A DNA stretch of 64,000 bases, from assembly GCF_015645385.1 (NCBI RefSeq), contig NZ_JADOET010000001.1, forward strand, positions 124,001-188,000, given 5' to 3'. The stretch comes from Winogradskyella marina. GTDB lineage: Bacteria; Bacteroidota; Bacteroidia; Flavobacteriales; Flavobacteriaceae. How positions within the stretch are numbered: position 1 is the first letter of the stretch; each line of letters opens with the position of its first letter. Made by a program: the position numbers and the translations under genes. Under the pieces are notes generated by a model, which was given only the letters and a program-made list of their open reading frames with translations, did no database searches and had not been told where the DNA came from. Below are positions 27,027-38,052 of this stretch, one piece after another.

Positions 27027-28556
27027 ATGAGCAACAAAACCATTTCATCGGCACTAATTTCGGTATTTAGTAAAGATGGATTAGCACCTATCGTAAAAAA
27101 ATTAAACGACCTCAACGTTACGATATATTCCACAGGAGGAACAGAAAAATTTATTAAAGACTTAGGTATCGACGTCGTACCTGTAGAAGACGTAACGTCT
27201 TATCCTTCAATTCTTGGTGGACGTGTAAAAACGTTACACCCAAAAGTTTTTGGCGGTATCTTAAATCGTCAAAACCACGATGGTGATGTTGCTGAGCTAA
27301 AAGAATTTGACATTCCGCAAATCGATGTGGTTATTGTTGATTTATATCCGTTTGAAAAAACAGTTGCTTCTGGAGCAAGCAATCAAGATATTATTGAAAA
27401 AATTGATATTGGTGGTATTTCTTTGATTAGAGCTGCAGCTAAAAATTATGCTGATGTCACTTGCGTTTCTTCAGTAGATGATTATGCTGAATTTTTAGAA
27501 TTATTAGAATCTAAAAATGGTGAAACTTCTGAAGAAGACAGAAAGCAATTTGCAGCGAAAGCGTTTAATGTATCGTCACATTATGATTCTGCAATCTTTA
27601 ATTACTTCAACAAAAACCAAGAAATTCCATCTTTAAAAATTTCAGAAAACAACGGAAAGGTATTGCGTTATGGTGAAAACCCACATCAAAAAGGCTTTTT
27701 CTTCGGTGATTTTGATGAAATTTTCACAAAACTACATGGTAAAGAATTAAGCTACAATAATCTTTTAGACGTAGATGCAGCCGTTAATTTAATGTTAGAA
27801 TTTAAAAACGACGCACCAACATTTGCCGTATTAAAACACAACAACGCATGTGGATTAGCACAACGCGATACATTACATCAAGCTTATGTAGATGCTTTAG
27901 CAGGTGATCCTGTTTCTGCTTTTGGCGGAGTGTTAATCAGTAATTCAGAAATTGATGTAGCCACTGCTGAAGAAATTCATAAACTATTCTGTGAAGTTGT
28001 TATTGCACCTTCTTTTTCTGCAGAAGCCTTAGACATTTTAAAAGGAAAGAAAAATAGAATCCTTTTAATTTTGAATGATATTGAAATGCCACAAACCAAC
28101 GTTAGAAGTTGCTTAAATGGTGTTTTAGTTCAAGATAGAAATAACGTAACAGACACACTTGAAGGTTTAAAACCGGTAACAAATAAAACGGCAACTACTG
28201 AAGAGCTAGACGATTTAATATTTGCTTCAAAAATCTGTAAGCACACAAAATCTAATACCATTGTTCTTGTTAAAGGCAAACAATTATGTGCAAGTGGCAC
28301 AGGACAAACAAGTCGTGTTGATGCTTTAAACCAAGCGATTCACAAAGCGCAATCTTTTAAATTTGATTTAAACGGAGCCGTTATGGCAAGTGATGCCTTT
28401 TTTCCATTTCCAGATTGTGTAGAAATTGCGGATAATGCAGGAATTACAGCTGTAATTCAACCAGGAGGCTCAATAAAAGACCAACTAAGTATTGATTATT
28501 GTAACGACAATAATGTGGCTATGGTAATGACAGGAACACGTCATTTTAAACATTAG
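27027..28556 (+). CDS. purH: Bifunctional AICAR transformylase / IMP cyclohydrolase
   Basis: The roughly 509-residue enzyme performs the last two steps of IMP synthesis. The N-terminal MGS-like domain starts at MSNKTISSALISVFSKDGL with LGGRVKTLHPKVFGGIL, and the AICAR transformylase domain contains VLKHNNACGLA and the ending SIDYCNDNNVAMVMTGTRHFKH. I place the start at 27027 because the upstream ATG lies before the -10 box. It is a single-gene unit closed by a terminator at 28570. Confidence 0.96.
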   Translation: MSNKTISSALISVFSKDGLAPIVKKLNDLNVTIYSTGGTEKFIKDLGIDVVPVEDVTSYPSILGGRVKTLHPKVFGGILNRQNHDGDVAELKEFDIPQIDVVIVDLYPFEKTVASGASNQDIIEKIDIGGISLIRAAAKNYADVTCVSSVDDYAEFLELLESKNGETSEEDRKQFAAKAFNVSSHYDSAIFNYFNKNQEIPSLKISENNGKVLRYGENPHQKGFFFGDFDEIFTKLHGKELSYNNLLDVDAAVNLMLEFKNDAPTFAVLKHNNACGLAQRDTLHQAYVDALAGDPVSAFGGVLISNSEIDVATAEEIHKLFCEVVIAPSFSAEALDILKGKKNRILLILNDIEMPQTNVRSCLNGVLVQDRNNVTDTLEGLKPVTNKTATTEELDDLIFASKICKHTKSNTIVLVKGKQLCASGTGQTSRVDALNQAIHKAQSFKFDLNGAVMASDAFFPFPDCVEIADNAGITAVIQPGGSIKDQLSIDYCNDNNVAMVMTGTRHFKH

Positions 28557-28569
28557 AACCGTCATTTGA

Positions 28570-28620
28570 GAACCCAAAATTGAGATGTAAATCATCTTAA
28601 TTTTGGGTTCTTTTTTTTTG
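28570..28620 (+). terminator. Terminator after purH
   Basis: A long hairpin (GAACCCAAAATT..AGATG / CATCT..AATTTTGGGTTC) followed by a run of nine T. Confidence 0.9.
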
Positions 28621-28781
28621 CCAAAGTCCTCATCTCATTTATTTTATTATTAATGAGTAAGAAAAAATAAAAAAAATTCAGCAATAAACATCTTTAAACA
28701 TATAAATAACGTATATTTTACTACTTTTACAGATAGTCTTAAGAATTACACACGAACAACCCAAATAATTAAGAATAGCGC

Positions 28782-29810
28782 ATGGGATTTTTTGATTTCC
28801 TAACGGAAGAAATAGCCATAGATTTAGGAACCGCAAATACACTGATAATACACAATGACAAAGTTGTTGTTGACAATCCATCGATAGTAGCAAGAGACCG
28901 CATAAGCGGAAAAATCATAGCCGTTGGTAAAGAAGCCAACATGATGCAAGGAAAAACACACGAAAACATTAAAACAATTCGTCCATTAAAAGATGGTGTA
29001 ATTGCTGATTTTGATGCTTCTGAGCAAATGATTAGTATGTTTATAAAAAACATTCCTGCATTGAAAAAGAAATTTTTCAATCCGGCTTTACGTATGGTGG
29101 TTTGTATTCCTTCTGGTATTACCGAAGTTGAAATGCGAGCAGTAAAAGAATCTTGTGAGCGTGTAAACGGTAAAGAAGTCTATTTAATTCACGAACCAAT
29201 GGCAGCAGCAATTGGTATTGGTGTAGATATTATGCAGCCAAAAGGAAATATGATTGTAGATATAGGTGGTGGAACTACCGAAATCGCAGTAATTGCTCTT
29301 GGAGGTATTGTTTGTGACAAATCTGTAAAAGTTGCAGGAGATGTTTTTACAAATGATATTATCTATTACATGCGTACGCAACACAATTTATATGTTGGGG
29401 ATAGAACGGCTGAAAAAATAAAAATCCAAATTGGTGCAGCAACTGAAGATTTAGAATTACCGCCAGAGGATATGAGTGTTCAAGGTCGTGATTTATTAAC
29501 AGGAAAACCTAAACAAGTTCAGATTTCGTTTCGCGAAATTGCAAAAGCTTTAGATAAATCTATTTTACGTATTGAAGATTCTGTAATGGAAACGTTATCT
29601 CAAACTCCTCCAGAATTAGCTGCTGATATTTATAACACAGGTATCTATTTAGCAGGTGGAGGCTCAATGTTAAGAGGATTAGATAAGCGTTTATCTCAAA
29701 AAACGGACTTACCAGTGTACATTGCTGAAGATCCGTTAAGAGCTGTAGTTAGAGGTACTGGTATTGTGCTTAAAAACTTACCTAAATACAAAAGCATATT
29801 GATTAAATAA
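28782..29810 (+). CDS. mreB: Rod shape-determining actin homolog MreB
   Basis: The 342-residue protein is the bacterial actin that guides cell-wall synthesis. It has the phosphate-binding motif IDLGTANTLI near residue 13, the second phosphate motif MIVDIGGGTTEIAVI, and the adenosine motif IYLAGGGSMLRGL. It forms membrane-associated filaments. It opens the mreBCD-mrdA-rodA operon, with mreC ten bases downstream. Confidence 0.96.
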   Translation: MGFFDFLTEEIAIDLGTANTLIIHNDKVVVDNPSIVARDRISGKIIAVGKEANMMQGKTHENIKTIRPLKDGVIADFDASEQMISMFIKNIPALKKKFFNPALRMVVCIPSGITEVEMRAVKESCERVNGKEVYLIHEPMAAAIGIGVDIMQPKGNMIVDIGGGTTEIAVIALGGIVCDKSVKVAGDVFTNDIIYYMRTQHNLYVGDRTAEKIKIQIGAATEDLELPPEDMSVQGRDLLTGKPKQVQISFREIAKALDKSILRIEDSVMETLSQTPPELAADIYNTGIYLAGGGSMLRGLDKRLSQKTDLPVYIAEDPLRAVVRGTGIVLKNLPKYKSILIK

Positions 29811-29820
29811 GCCATAAATA

Positions 29821-30642
29821 ATGCAACAAATTATTAATTTTGTTATAAGAAACAAAACATTTCTGTTGTTTTTATTGCTTTTTAGTATTGCTTTTGCTTT
29901 AACCATTCAATCGCATTCTTATCACAGAAGTAAATTCATTAATTCTGCCAATTTTTTAACTGGTGGAGTGTATGGAACAATGAATTCTGTAGATCAATAT
30001 TTCGATTTAAAAACAACCAATGATATTCTGTCTGAAGAAAATAGACTTCTAAGAGAACAGCTTTTTAATACTGCTGGTATTGAGGACTCAACATATATAG
30101 ACAGTTCGTATTCAAAAGGGCTCTACCGAGTTACAATTGCAGAACTTTATAAAAACAGTTACTCTTTATCTCACAATATTCTTACTTTAAACAAAGGTAA
30201 AAACGATAGTATTAAGCAAGATTTTGGTGTAATGACGTCCAATGGCATAATTGGTATTATCGATAATACGTCTAACAACTATTCTACAGTATTATCTATT
30301 TTAAATGTAAAAAGCCAGATTAATGCTAAAATTAAAACTACGAATCATATTGGCTCTTTAACTTGGGATGGCAAATCTCCTGTTTATGTTCAGTTAGAAG
30401 ATGTATCGCAATTTGCACCTGTAAAAGTTGGAGACACTATTGAAACGGGTGGTGAATCATCAATTTTCCCAAAAGGCATTGGCATTGGTACAATTACTAG
30501 TTTTGAAACCGATATTAGTGGAGATACCTACACCATACAAGTAAAATTGTTTAATGACATGACTAACATCGGAACCGTTTATATTTTAGAAAACTTAGAC
30601 CGTACCGAAATTCAATCCTTAGAAAATAAAAGTAATGAATAG
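29821..30642 (+). CDS. mreC: Rod shape-determining protein MreC
   Basis: The 273-residue protein has one membrane helix (about residues 12-30), a periplasmic coiled coil (around LKTTNDILSEENRLLREQLF), and the double beta-barrel MreC domain (VMTSNGIIGIIDNTSNNYSTVLSILN). It links MreB to the PBP2-RodA complex. The stop overlaps the mreD start by eight bases. Confidence 0.94.
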   Translation: MQQIINFVIRNKTFLLFLLLFSIAFALTIQSHSYHRSKFINSANFLTGGVYGTMNSVDQYFDLKTTNDILSEENRLLREQLFNTAGIEDSTYIDSSYSKGLYRVTIAELYKNSYSLSHNILTLNKGKNDSIKQDFGVMTSNGIIGIIDNTSNNYSTVLSILNVKSQINAKIKTTNHIGSLTWDGKSPVYVQLEDVSQFAPVKVGDTIETGGESSIFPKGIGIGTITSFETDISGDTYTIQVKLFNDMTNIGTVYILENLDRTEIQSLENKSNE

Positions 30643-31141
30643 TATTGCTGGTATCAATCTCACACGATTTATTCTACTACTATTAGTACAAGTGGTCATA
30701 TGTAATCATATCGACTTTTTAGGGTATATAAATCCTTATATCTATATCATTTTCATCTTTCTATTTCCGATTAGAGAAGAACGATTAGCGCTTTTAATTG
30801 TTAGCTTTTTACTAGGCTTGCTTGTGGATTTATTCTCAGATTCTGGAGGAGTACATGCTGCAGCCGCAGTAAGTTTGGCTTATATTAGACCTATACTTTT
30901 AAAAAGCTCATTTGGAATGTTATACGAGCACCACAGTATAAAGTTTAGCACGACAGATATTGGTAGCTTAATTACTTATATTTCATTAGGAACTGTTATT
31001 CATCATTTAGTTTTATTTTCTCTAGAAATATTTAACATTTCCAACATACTAATAACCTTAAAAAAGACGTTATTTTCTAGTATCTTCACGACACTTCTAA
31101 GTGTATTGATAATAATTTTATTTAGCCGAAACCGAAAATGA
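30635..31141 (+). CDS. mreD: Rod shape-determining protein MreD
   Basis: The 168-residue protein is a polytopic inner-membrane component of the elongasome with about five helices and the conserved FLLGLLVDLFSDSGGVHAAA segment. It overlaps mreC at its start and mrdA at its end (ATGA), so the operon is translationally coupled. Confidence 0.9.
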   Translation: MNSIAGINLTRFILLLLVQVVICNHIDFLGYINPYIYIIFIFLFPIREERLALLIVSFLLGLLVDLFSDSGGVHAAAAVSLAYIRPILLKSSFGMLYEHHSIKFSTTDIGSLITYISLGTVIHHLVLFSLEIFNISNILITLKKTLFSSIFTTLLSVLIIILFSRNRK

Positions 31142-33090
31142 GAAAACTGCTTTTATTAACAACTGTGATCTTTGTTGGTCTTGTTTTTATTGCGCGTTTG
31201 TTTTATCTTCAGGTCTATGATAATGACGCCTACAATGTTTTTGAAGACAATGCCATTAGAAAGGAATACCATTACCCTAAACGTGGTTACGTCTACGATC
31301 GAAATGGGAAATTATTAGTTGCCAACCAACCGTCTTACGATGTTATGGTAATTCCTAGAGAAGTGGCTCCGTTAGATTCTTTGGAAATTCAAGAATTTTG
31401 TAATCTTCTAAAAATTACACGAGAGGATTACGATAGTAAATTAGAAAAAGCCACGCATTACTCTCCTAGACTTCCTTCTCCGTTTGTACCACAACTTTCA
31501 AAAAGAGATTATGCTGTTCTTCAAGAAAAAATGAGAAAATTTGAAGGTTTTTATATTCAGAAACGTTCACTGAGATCATACCAAACAAATATTGGTGCTA
31601 ACGTACTTGGTGACCTTGGAGAGGTTAATCGTAAAACTATTGTAAACGACCCTTATTATTCGCTAGGAGACCTTATTGGAAAACAAGGCATTGAGAAAAC
31701 CTACGAAAACACCTTAAGAGGAGTTAAAGGTATAAAATTCATTCAAAAAAATCGATTTAATAAAAACATTGGGCCTTTTAAAGAAGGGACACTAGATACC
31801 TTGCCTCAACCAGGAAAAGACATCACAATTACTATCGATTCAGAGTTACAAGCCTACGGAGAATTGTTAATGAAGCATAAACGTGGAGGTATCGTTGCCA
31901 TTGACCCAAGTAGTGGTGAAATTCTCGCCATGGTCACAGGTCCAAGTTACAATCCTAACTTATTAGTGGGAAGAGAGCGTAATAAAAACTTTTCAAGCTT
32001 ATTCCTAGACAAAGTAAACAAACCAACGTTCGATAGAGGTTTACAAGCTCAATATCCACCTGGATCACCATTTAAAGTCATCAATGCACTTATTGGGTTA
32101 CAAGAAGAAGTTGTTACAGTTAACGAAACATTTCCATGCAGAATGGGGTATTATTATGGTAGTAGAAAACTTACAGGTTGTCACTACCACAGAAGCCCAA
32201 TAGCTATGAATGATGGTATCGCTCAATCGTGTAATGCTTATTTTATAAATGTTTATCGCCGTGTTGTTGATAAATATGATGATGTAGGAGAAGGAATGAA
32301 TATTTGGGCAGAGCACGCAAAAAGTTTTGGCTTAGGTAATTACTTGAATAACGATTTATCTGTTGGACAACCAGGTAGAATTCCTGATGGTGATTACTAC
32401 GATAGAGCATACGGAGACAATCGTTGGGGATCCACCTATATTGTGTCTAATGCTATTGGCCAAGGAGAAGTTGAAGCAACGCCAATTCAACTAGCCAATA
32501 TGGTGGCTGCTATCGGGAATCGAGGGTATTATTATACACCTCATATTATTAAAAATATTGAAGGTGATACTATTCCTAAAAAGTACAAAACACCTAAATA
32601 CACCACAATAGACAAACGTCATTTTGAACCAGTAGTACAGGGTATGTTTGATGTTTATAACAATGGAACAGCCCGATATCTTCAAGTTCCAGATATTGAA
32701 ATCTGTGGAAAAACAGGTACGGCAGAAAACTTTACAAGAATAGACAGCGTTAAAACGCAACTTACCGACCACTCCATATTTGTCGCTTTTGCACCAAAAG
32801 ACAACCCAAAAATAGCCCTTGCCGTTTTTGTTGAAAATGGATATTGGGGCAGTCGTTTTGCTGGCCGAATGGCAAGTTTAATGATTGAAAAACACATTAA
32901 AGGCCATATTACAAGAACCGATTTAGAGCGATGGATTTTAACGCATAGTTTAGAAAATGAATACAAAAAACCGTATTCTGGAGAACCCTTTAAAATTAAC
33001 GGTGAAACAACACTTCAGGTAATTGAAAATTACGCTACAGAAGAAAATTATCCAGTAGCAACCCAAAACGAAAGTGACGTTAAATTATAA
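31138..33090 (+). CDS. mrdA: Penicillin-binding protein 2 (elongasome transpeptidase)
   Basis: The 650-residue class B PBP has one N-terminal membrane helix, a PBP dimer domain and a transpeptidase domain with the three motifs SxxK (GSPFKV, Ser near 310), SxN (QSCNAYF) and KTG (CGKTGTAEN, near residue 525). It cross-links peptidoglycan during side-wall growth with RodA as the glycosyltransferase partner, which is encoded six bases downstream. Confidence 0.95.
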   Translation: MRKLLLLTTVIFVGLVFIARLFYLQVYDNDAYNVFEDNAIRKEYHYPKRGYVYDRNGKLLVANQPSYDVMVIPREVAPLDSLEIQEFCNLLKITREDYDSKLEKATHYSPRLPSPFVPQLSKRDYAVLQEKMRKFEGFYIQKRSLRSYQTNIGANVLGDLGEVNRKTIVNDPYYSLGDLIGKQGIEKTYENTLRGVKGIKFIQKNRFNKNIGPFKEGTLDTLPQPGKDITITIDSELQAYGELLMKHKRGGIVAIDPSSGEILAMVTGPSYNPNLLVGRERNKNFSSLFLDKVNKPTFDRGLQAQYPPGSPFKVINALIGLQEEVVTVNETFPCRMGYYYGSRKLTGCHYHRSPIAMNDGIAQSCNAYFINVYRRVVDKYDDVGEGMNIWAEHAKSFGLGNYLNNDLSVGQPGRIPDGDYYDRAYGDNRWGSTYIVSNAIGQGEVEATPIQLANMVAAIGNRGYYYTPHIIKNIEGDTIPKKYKTPKYTTIDKRHFEPVVQGMFDVYNNGTARYLQVPDIEICGKTGTAENFTRIDSVKTQLTDHSIFVAFAPKDNPKIALAVFVENGYWGSRFAGRMASLMIEKHIKGHITRTDLERWILTHSLENEYKKPYSGEPFKINGETTLQVIENYATEENYPVATQNESDVKL

Positions 33091-33096
33091 TTTTTC

Positions 33097-34377
33097 ATGT
33101 TAAGAGAAAACCAAAGACATTTTAAGTTTGATTGGATTACCATCATTCTATTTTTACTATTACTTGCTTTTGGGTACCTTAATATTTTATCGGCTTCTCA
33201 TGTTGGAGAAATTACCAGTTATTTTGATACGAGTCAACTCTACGGTAAGCACCTCATATTTATTGGTCTAACCTTCTTACTTATTGTGATAATTCTTTCC
33301 TTAGAAGCTAAGTTTTACGAACAGTTTGCCAGTATAATTTACATCATCGCCATGTTGTCCTTAATTGGCTTATTTATCTTTGGAAAGGATGTTAATGGAG
33401 CACGCTCATGGTATGGTATTGGTAGCATGACCATACAACCTAGTGAATTTGCTAAGTTTGCCACTGCATTAGCGGTAGCTAGATATATTAGTGACTTACA
33501 AACTAACATGACAACCATTAAAGATCAGCTTAAGGTTGCCCCTATTATTCTTATTCCTGCCATACTTATTTTACTTCAAAATGATGCCGGAAGTACCATT
33601 GTTTATTTAGCATTTTTCTTTGTTTTTTATCGTGAAGGCTTACAACAAGTATACTTAATTATCGCTTTATCCCTAATTGTATTAGCCGTTTTAGCACTAA
33701 AATTTGGCATAATTATAACAGCCATTGTGGCTACTATAATTCTTACGAGTCTCTATTTTATTAGAAAGAAAAAAAGAGGTTCCATCATACAGTATATTGT
33801 TATACTTCTAGTCTCTTTAGCATTCTCTTACGGTGTAAAGTTGTTTTATGAACATGGCTTAAAAGCACATCAGCAGAATAGAATTAGTCTTTGGTTGCGA
33901 TTAGAAAAAGATCCAGCCAAACTAGAACGTATGAAAAAAGCAGAAGCTTATAACCTTATTCAATCTGAACAAGCTATTAGTTCTGGTGGTTTTTCAGGAA
34001 AAGGCTTTTTACAAGGCACGAGGACCACAGGTAAGTTTGTACCCGAACAACATACCGATTATATCTTTAGTACTGTAGGTGAGGAATGGGGATTTTTAGG
34101 CACGAGCTTTGTGGTAATCATTTTTGTACTCCTCATTCTTAGGGTTTTATACTTAGCTGAAGGTCAAAAGTCACAGTTTAGTCGTGTGTATGGTTATGGA
34201 GTTGCGTCTATTCTATTTGTGCATTTTACGATAAATATTGGAATGGTTATGGGCTTAATCCCAACAGTTGGTATCCCACTACCCTTCTTTAGTTATGGTG
34301 GCTCCGGACTTTGGGGCTTTACTATTTTGCTGTTTATTTTTGTGAAGCTAGATAGTAATAAGATTAATGAGTGGTAG
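33097..34377 (+). CDS. rodA: Peptidoglycan glycosyltransferase RodA
   Basis: The 426-residue SEDS-family membrane protein polymerises lipid II in the elongasome. It has about ten helices, the conserved GARSWYGIGSMTIQPSEFAKFA segment and the C-terminal PTVGIPLPFFSYGGSG signature. It partners with the PBP2 encoded just upstream. The C-terminus overlaps the start region of the next small gene. Confidence 0.95.
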   Translation: MLRENQRHFKFDWITIILFLLLLAFGYLNILSASHVGEITSYFDTSQLYGKHLIFIGLTFLLIVIILSLEAKFYEQFASIIYIIAMLSLIGLFIFGKDVNGARSWYGIGSMTIQPSEFAKFATALAVARYISDLQTNMTTIKDQLKVAPIILIPAILILLQNDAGSTIVYLAFFFVFYREGLQQVYLIIALSLIVLAVLALKFGIIITAIVATIILTSLYFIRKKKRGSIIQYIVILLVSLAFSYGVKLFYEHGLKAHQQNRISLWLRLEKDPAKLERMKKAEAYNLIQSEQAISSGGFSGKGFLQGTRTTGKFVPEQHTDYIFSTVGEEWGFLGTSFVVIIFVLLILRVLYLAEGQKSQFSRVYGYGVASILFVHFTINIGMVMGLIPTVGIPLPFFSYGGSGLWGFTILLFIFVKLDSNKINEW

Positions 34378-34381
34378 ATGT

Positions 34382-34729
34382 ATGAAACTTGATGAACCAA
34401 TTACAAAACCATTCTTCTTTGTACTCTTTGGATTAATTGTTTTGGGTTCTCTTATTTTTCAACTAAATGCTTATTATGAAAAGACAGAAATAAAAAAACA
34501 TAAAATAGAAGTCATTGGTAAAGTGATAGACCAATATCGAAACAGCAAATCAGCGAGACATATTAGATATGAATACACTTTTGAAGGTAGAACATACGAA
34601 GACACAAAAGCACTTGGTAATAATTCTAAAAATTATTTAAATAAATATTTTAAAGTCAATATTTCTGAAGCAAAGCCAGACTTTAGTATTATTTTGCTAG
34701 ATGAAGAAATTATTATACCAGCAAACTAA
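34382..34729 (+). CDS. Hypothetical membrane protein, DUF3592-like
   Basis: The 115-residue product has one N-terminal helix (FFFVLFGLIVLGSLIFQLNAYY) and a beta-strand region with VIGKVIDQYRNSKSARHIRYEYTFEGRTYED, similar in layout to DUF3592 proteins. I choose the ATG at 34382, since the alternative at 34367 lies inside rodA. It is directly after the shape operon, but no link to cell shape is known. Confidence 0.55.
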   Translation: MKLDEPITKPFFFVLFGLIVLGSLIFQLNAYYEKTEIKKHKIEVIGKVIDQYRNSKSARHIRYEYTFEGRTYEDTKALGNNSKNYLNKYFKVNISEAKPDFSIILLDEEIIIPAN

Positions 34730-34761
34730 AACCTACTAGGTTTTAAAAACCTAGTAGGTTT
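34728..34761. repeat. Palindromic repeat acting as a bidirectional terminator
   Basis: Arms AAACCTACTAGGTTTT and AAAACCTAGTAGGTTT form a long perfect hairpin between two convergent genes, the small membrane protein and valS. An imperfect relative lies at 53027-53059, again between convergent genes. Confidence 0.75.
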
Positions 34762-34774
34762 GGAATTAAATATT

Positions 34775-37405
34775 CTACTTCAAACTTGTTAAACTCGCTT
34801 GAATTGTTTCAATCTTAGCTAAGGCATCTGCTTCTTTTTTCTTTTCAGCAGCTACAACTTGCTCCGGTGCTCCTGCTACGAAACGCTCGTTAGACAATTT
34901 CTTTTGAACTGATTTTAAGAACCCTTCTGTATATTTTAATTCTTCCGTTAGTTTTGTAATCTCAGCCTCAACATCTATACTACCTTCCATCGGAATAAAA
35001 TACTCATTCGATTTTACGCGATAGGTTAAAGCACCTTCTACAGGTTCCTTCACATAATCAAAGCTTTCTAAGTTACCTAGTTTAGCAATTACAGCATCAA
35101 ACGTAGTAGATGCATTTTCGTTATTAACCACTGAAAATCCAATGGCATCCTTAAACGCTATGTTCTTTTGTTTTCTAATGTTTCTAATTCCTGAAATTAC
35201 CTCTGATGCAAAATCAAACTCTGATATTAATGTGGTATTAATCGGTTTTGCTTCTGGCCACTTTGCAACAATTAAGGCATCTTCTGGAGAACGCTCTTTA
35301 ATATATTGCCATATATCTTCCGTTAAGAAGGGCATAAAAGGGTGAACTATTTTTAAATTATCTTCAAAAATAGACATCACTTTCTCATAGGTTGTTCTAT
35401 CTATAGGTTGTTGATAAGCCGGTTTTACCATTTCTAACATCCAACCACAAAAATCATCGTAAATCAACTTGTAAATTGACATTAGTGCATCACTTAGTCT
35501 GTATTTACTAAAATGATCTTCTATTTCTACCAGTACAGACTGAAATTTAGCTTCGTACCATTCTAAAGCAATCTTACTAGAGTTTGGTTGTTCAATATCT
35601 GCTACCTCCCAAAGATTCGTTAACTGAAAAGCATTCCATATTTTATGACCAAAACCTTTACCTTGTTGACATAAGGCTTCATCAAACATTAAATCGTTTC
35701 CGGCAGCAGAACTTAATAGTAACCCTACTCGTACTCCATCCGCTGTATATTCTTCAATAAGTTTTAAAGCATCGGGTGAATTACCAAGAGATTTAGACAT
35801 TTTTCGTCTTTGCTTATCTCTAACTAACCCTGTTAAATACACATTTTCAAAAGGCCTTTCGTCTTTATATTCATAACCAGCAATAATCATTCGCGCTACC
35901 CAGAAAAATAAAATATCTGGTCCAGTTACTAAATCGTTTGTTGGATAATAATATTTTATTTCTTCATTTTCAGGGTTTCTAATACCATCGAACACGCTCA
36001 TTGGCCATAGCCATGAACTAAACCAAGTATCTAGTGCGTCTGTGTCTTGAGTTAAGTCTGAAGCTTGAAGCTCGGAGTTAGAAGTTTTTACTCTTGCAAG
36101 CTTAATCGCTTCCTCAATACTTTCTGCAACCACAAAATCTTCTTTCCCATCGCCATAGAAATACGCAGGAATTTGTTGTCCCCAAAGTAACTGACGTGAG
36201 ATATTCCAATCGCGAATATTCTCCATCCAATGTCTGTACGTATTTTCAAATTTCTTAGGAAACAATTTTACATCACCTGTTTTTAAAACGGCATCAATAG
36301 CTGGTTTGGCTAAATCTTCCATTTTTAAGAACCATTGGTCGCTTAATCTCGGTTCGATTACTGCTTTTGTACGTTCAGAAGTTCCGACTTTATTAACGTG
36401 GCTCTCAGTTTTAACCAAAATACCAGCTTCTTCTAATTCTTTAACGATTCCTTTTCTTACGACAAAACGATCTTGACCTTCGTAATGCATTCCGAAACTA
36501 TTCAAACTCGCATCAGCATTAAAAATATCAACCACTTCTAGTTGGTGTCTATCCCCTAAAACTTTATCATTTTCATCGTGAGCAGGAGTTACTTTAAGAC
36601 AACCAGTTCCAAATTCAATATCGACATACTCATCTTCAATAATAGGAATAACACGTCCACAAATAGGAACAATCGCTTTTTTACCTTTTAAATGCGTGAA
36701 TCGTTCATCATTTGGGTTGATACAAATCGCTGTATCACCAAAAATGGTTTCTGGTCGTGTAGTTGCTATGGTTAATTTTTCATCGCTTCCTTCAACTTTA
36801 TATTCTAAATAATATAATAAGCCTTGTTTTTCTACATGAATGACTTCCTCGTCTGATAAGGTCGTTTTAGCTTCAGGATCCCAGTTAACCATTCGGTAAC
36901 CTCTATAAATAAGGCCTTTGTTATATAAATCTACAAATACCTTTATTACCGCTTCAGACATATCGTCATCCATTGTAAACTTCGTACGATCCCAATCACA
37001 AGAACAGCCTAATTTTTTAAGTTGCTCTAAGATGACTCCTCCATATTCATCAGTCCATTCCCATGCATGCTCTAAAAATTCTGCACGCGACAAATCATTT
37101 TTATCAATACCTTGTTCCTTCAACTTGGCAACAACCTTAGCTTCTGTGGCAATTGAAGCATGATCCGTACCAGGAACCCAACACGCATTTTTACCCAATA
37201 AACGTGCACGACGAATTAAAACATCTTGAATCGTGTTATTCAACATATGTCCCATGTGTAACACTCCAGTTACATTTGGTGGAGGAATTACAATGGTGTA
37301 TGGTTCTCTTTCGTCTGGTGTAGAGTGAAAATAATTGTGCTGCATCCAGTAGTTGTACCATTTATTTTCAACTGAAGATGCATTATATTTAGATGGAATT
37401 TCCAT
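34775..37405 (-). CDS. valS: Valyl-tRNA synthetase
   Basis: The 876-residue class I synthetase charges tRNA-Val. It has the HIGH-type motif [17 protein letters not shown] near residue 45, the editing domain, the KMSKS motif in [13 protein letters not shown], the anticodon-binding domain and a C-terminal coiled coil ([26 protein letters not shown]). Length fits bacterial ValS. It stands alone, with a -10 box on the minus strand at 37445. Confidence 0.97.
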   Translation of the reverse strand: MEIPSKYNASSVENKWYNYWMQHNYFHSTPDEREPYTIVIPPPNVTGVLHMGHMLNNTIQDVLIRRARLLGKNACWVPGTDHASIATEAKVVAKLKEQGIDKNDLSRAEFLEHAWEWTDEYGGVILEQLKKLGCSCDWDRTKFTMDDDMSEAVIKVFVDLYNKGLIYRGYRMVNWDPEAKTTLSDEEVIHVEKQGLLYYLEYKVEGSDEKLTIATTRPETIFGDTAICINPNDERFTHLKGKKAIVPICGRVIPIIEDEYVDIEFGTGCLKVTPAHDENDKVLGDRHQLEVVDIFNADASLNSFGMHYEGQDRFVVRKGIVKELEEAGILVKTESHVNKVGTSERTKAVIEPRLSDQWFLKMEDLAKPAIDAVLKTGDVKLFPKKFENTYRHWMENIRDWNISRQLLWGQQIPAYFYGDGKEDFVVAESIEEAIKLARVKTSNSELQASDLTQDTDALDTWFSSWLWPMSVFDGIRNPENEEIKYYYPTNDLVTGPDILFFWVARMIIAGYEYKDERPFENVYLTGLVRDKQRRKMSKSLGNSPDALKLIEEYTADGVRVGLLLSSAAGNDLMFDEALCQQGKGFGHKIWNAFQLTNLWEVADIEQPNSSKIALEWYEAKFQSVLVEIEDHFSKYRLSDALMSIYKLIYDDFCGWMLEMVKPAYQQPIDRTTYEKVMSIFEDNLKIVHPFMPFLTEDIWQYIKERSPEDALIVAKWPEAKPINTTLISEFDFASEVISGIRNIRKQKNIAFKDAIGFSVVNNENASTTFDAVIAKLGNLESFDYVKEPVEGALTYRVKSNEYFIPMEGSIDVEAEITKLTEELKYTEGFLKSVQKKLSNERFVAGAPEQVVAAEKKKEADALAKIETIQASLTSLK

Positions 37406-37444
37406 ATTTTGGTATTGTTTTTGTAATACTTAGATTATAACGAG

Positions 37445-37452
37445 CAAAAGTA
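37445..37452 (-). promoter_or_regulatory. Bacteroidota -10 box for valS
   Basis: The minus strand reads TACTTTTG, 40 bases before the valS start, matching TAnnTTTG. Confidence 0.55.
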
Positions 37453-37598
37453 CTTATAATTCCTTTTTCGAAAAATTATTAGTGTAAGAATGTGAGGTAA
37501 TAAGCCAAAATTTCTGTTAAATGGAGTGTATTACATCTAATAAATTTTGATTGAAAGGAAAAAGTAAGTAGTTTTGAATTATCAATTTTAAAAATAAA

Positions 37599-38027
37599 AT
37601 GATGAAAAATTTAATAGCAGTATTATTTGTAGGACTAATGAGCGTTGGTGCTTTTGCACAAGAGAAAGTTGCAAAAATAGAGTTTAAGACAGATGTTATA
37701 GACTACGGTACCATTGAAAAAGGTGCTGATGGAGTAAGAACATTTGAGTTTACCAATACAGGTGATGCTCCTTTGGTTATCTCTAATGTAAAATCGACTT
37801 GCGGTTGTACAGTACCTAAAAAACCTAAAGGACCAATTATGCCAGGTGAAACAGGGGAAATCGAAGTAAAATACGACACAAAAAGAGTCAACCCTATTAG
37901 AAAGACAATTACTGTTTTTTCTAATGCTGAAACACCAACAGTAGCATTAAAAATAAAAGGATTAGTAGTTGACCCTAATAAGACTAGTGTTTTAGAAAAG
38001 AAAAGTAAAAGTATGCTTGAGCAATAA
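37599..38027 (+). CDS. DUF1573 family secreted protein
   Basis: The 142-residue protein has a signal peptide (AVLFVGLMSVGAFAQE) and one DUF1573 domain of Ig/ASPM-SPD-2-Hydin-like type (DYGTIEKGADGVRTFEFTNTGDAPLVISNVKSTCGCTVPKKP). The CGC motif is typical of the family. It is likely periplasmic or surface-exposed. Function is unknown. The unit is closed by a terminator at 38053. Confidence 0.88.
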   Translation: MMKNLIAVLFVGLMSVGAFAQEKVAKIEFKTDVIDYGTIEKGADGVRTFEFTNTGDAPLVISNVKSTCGCTVPKKPKGPIMPGETGEIEVKYDTKRVNPIRKTITVFSNAETPTVALKIKGLVVDPNKTSVLEKKSKSMLEQ

Positions 38028-38052
38028 TCTAGTATATTAATAATAGATAAAA

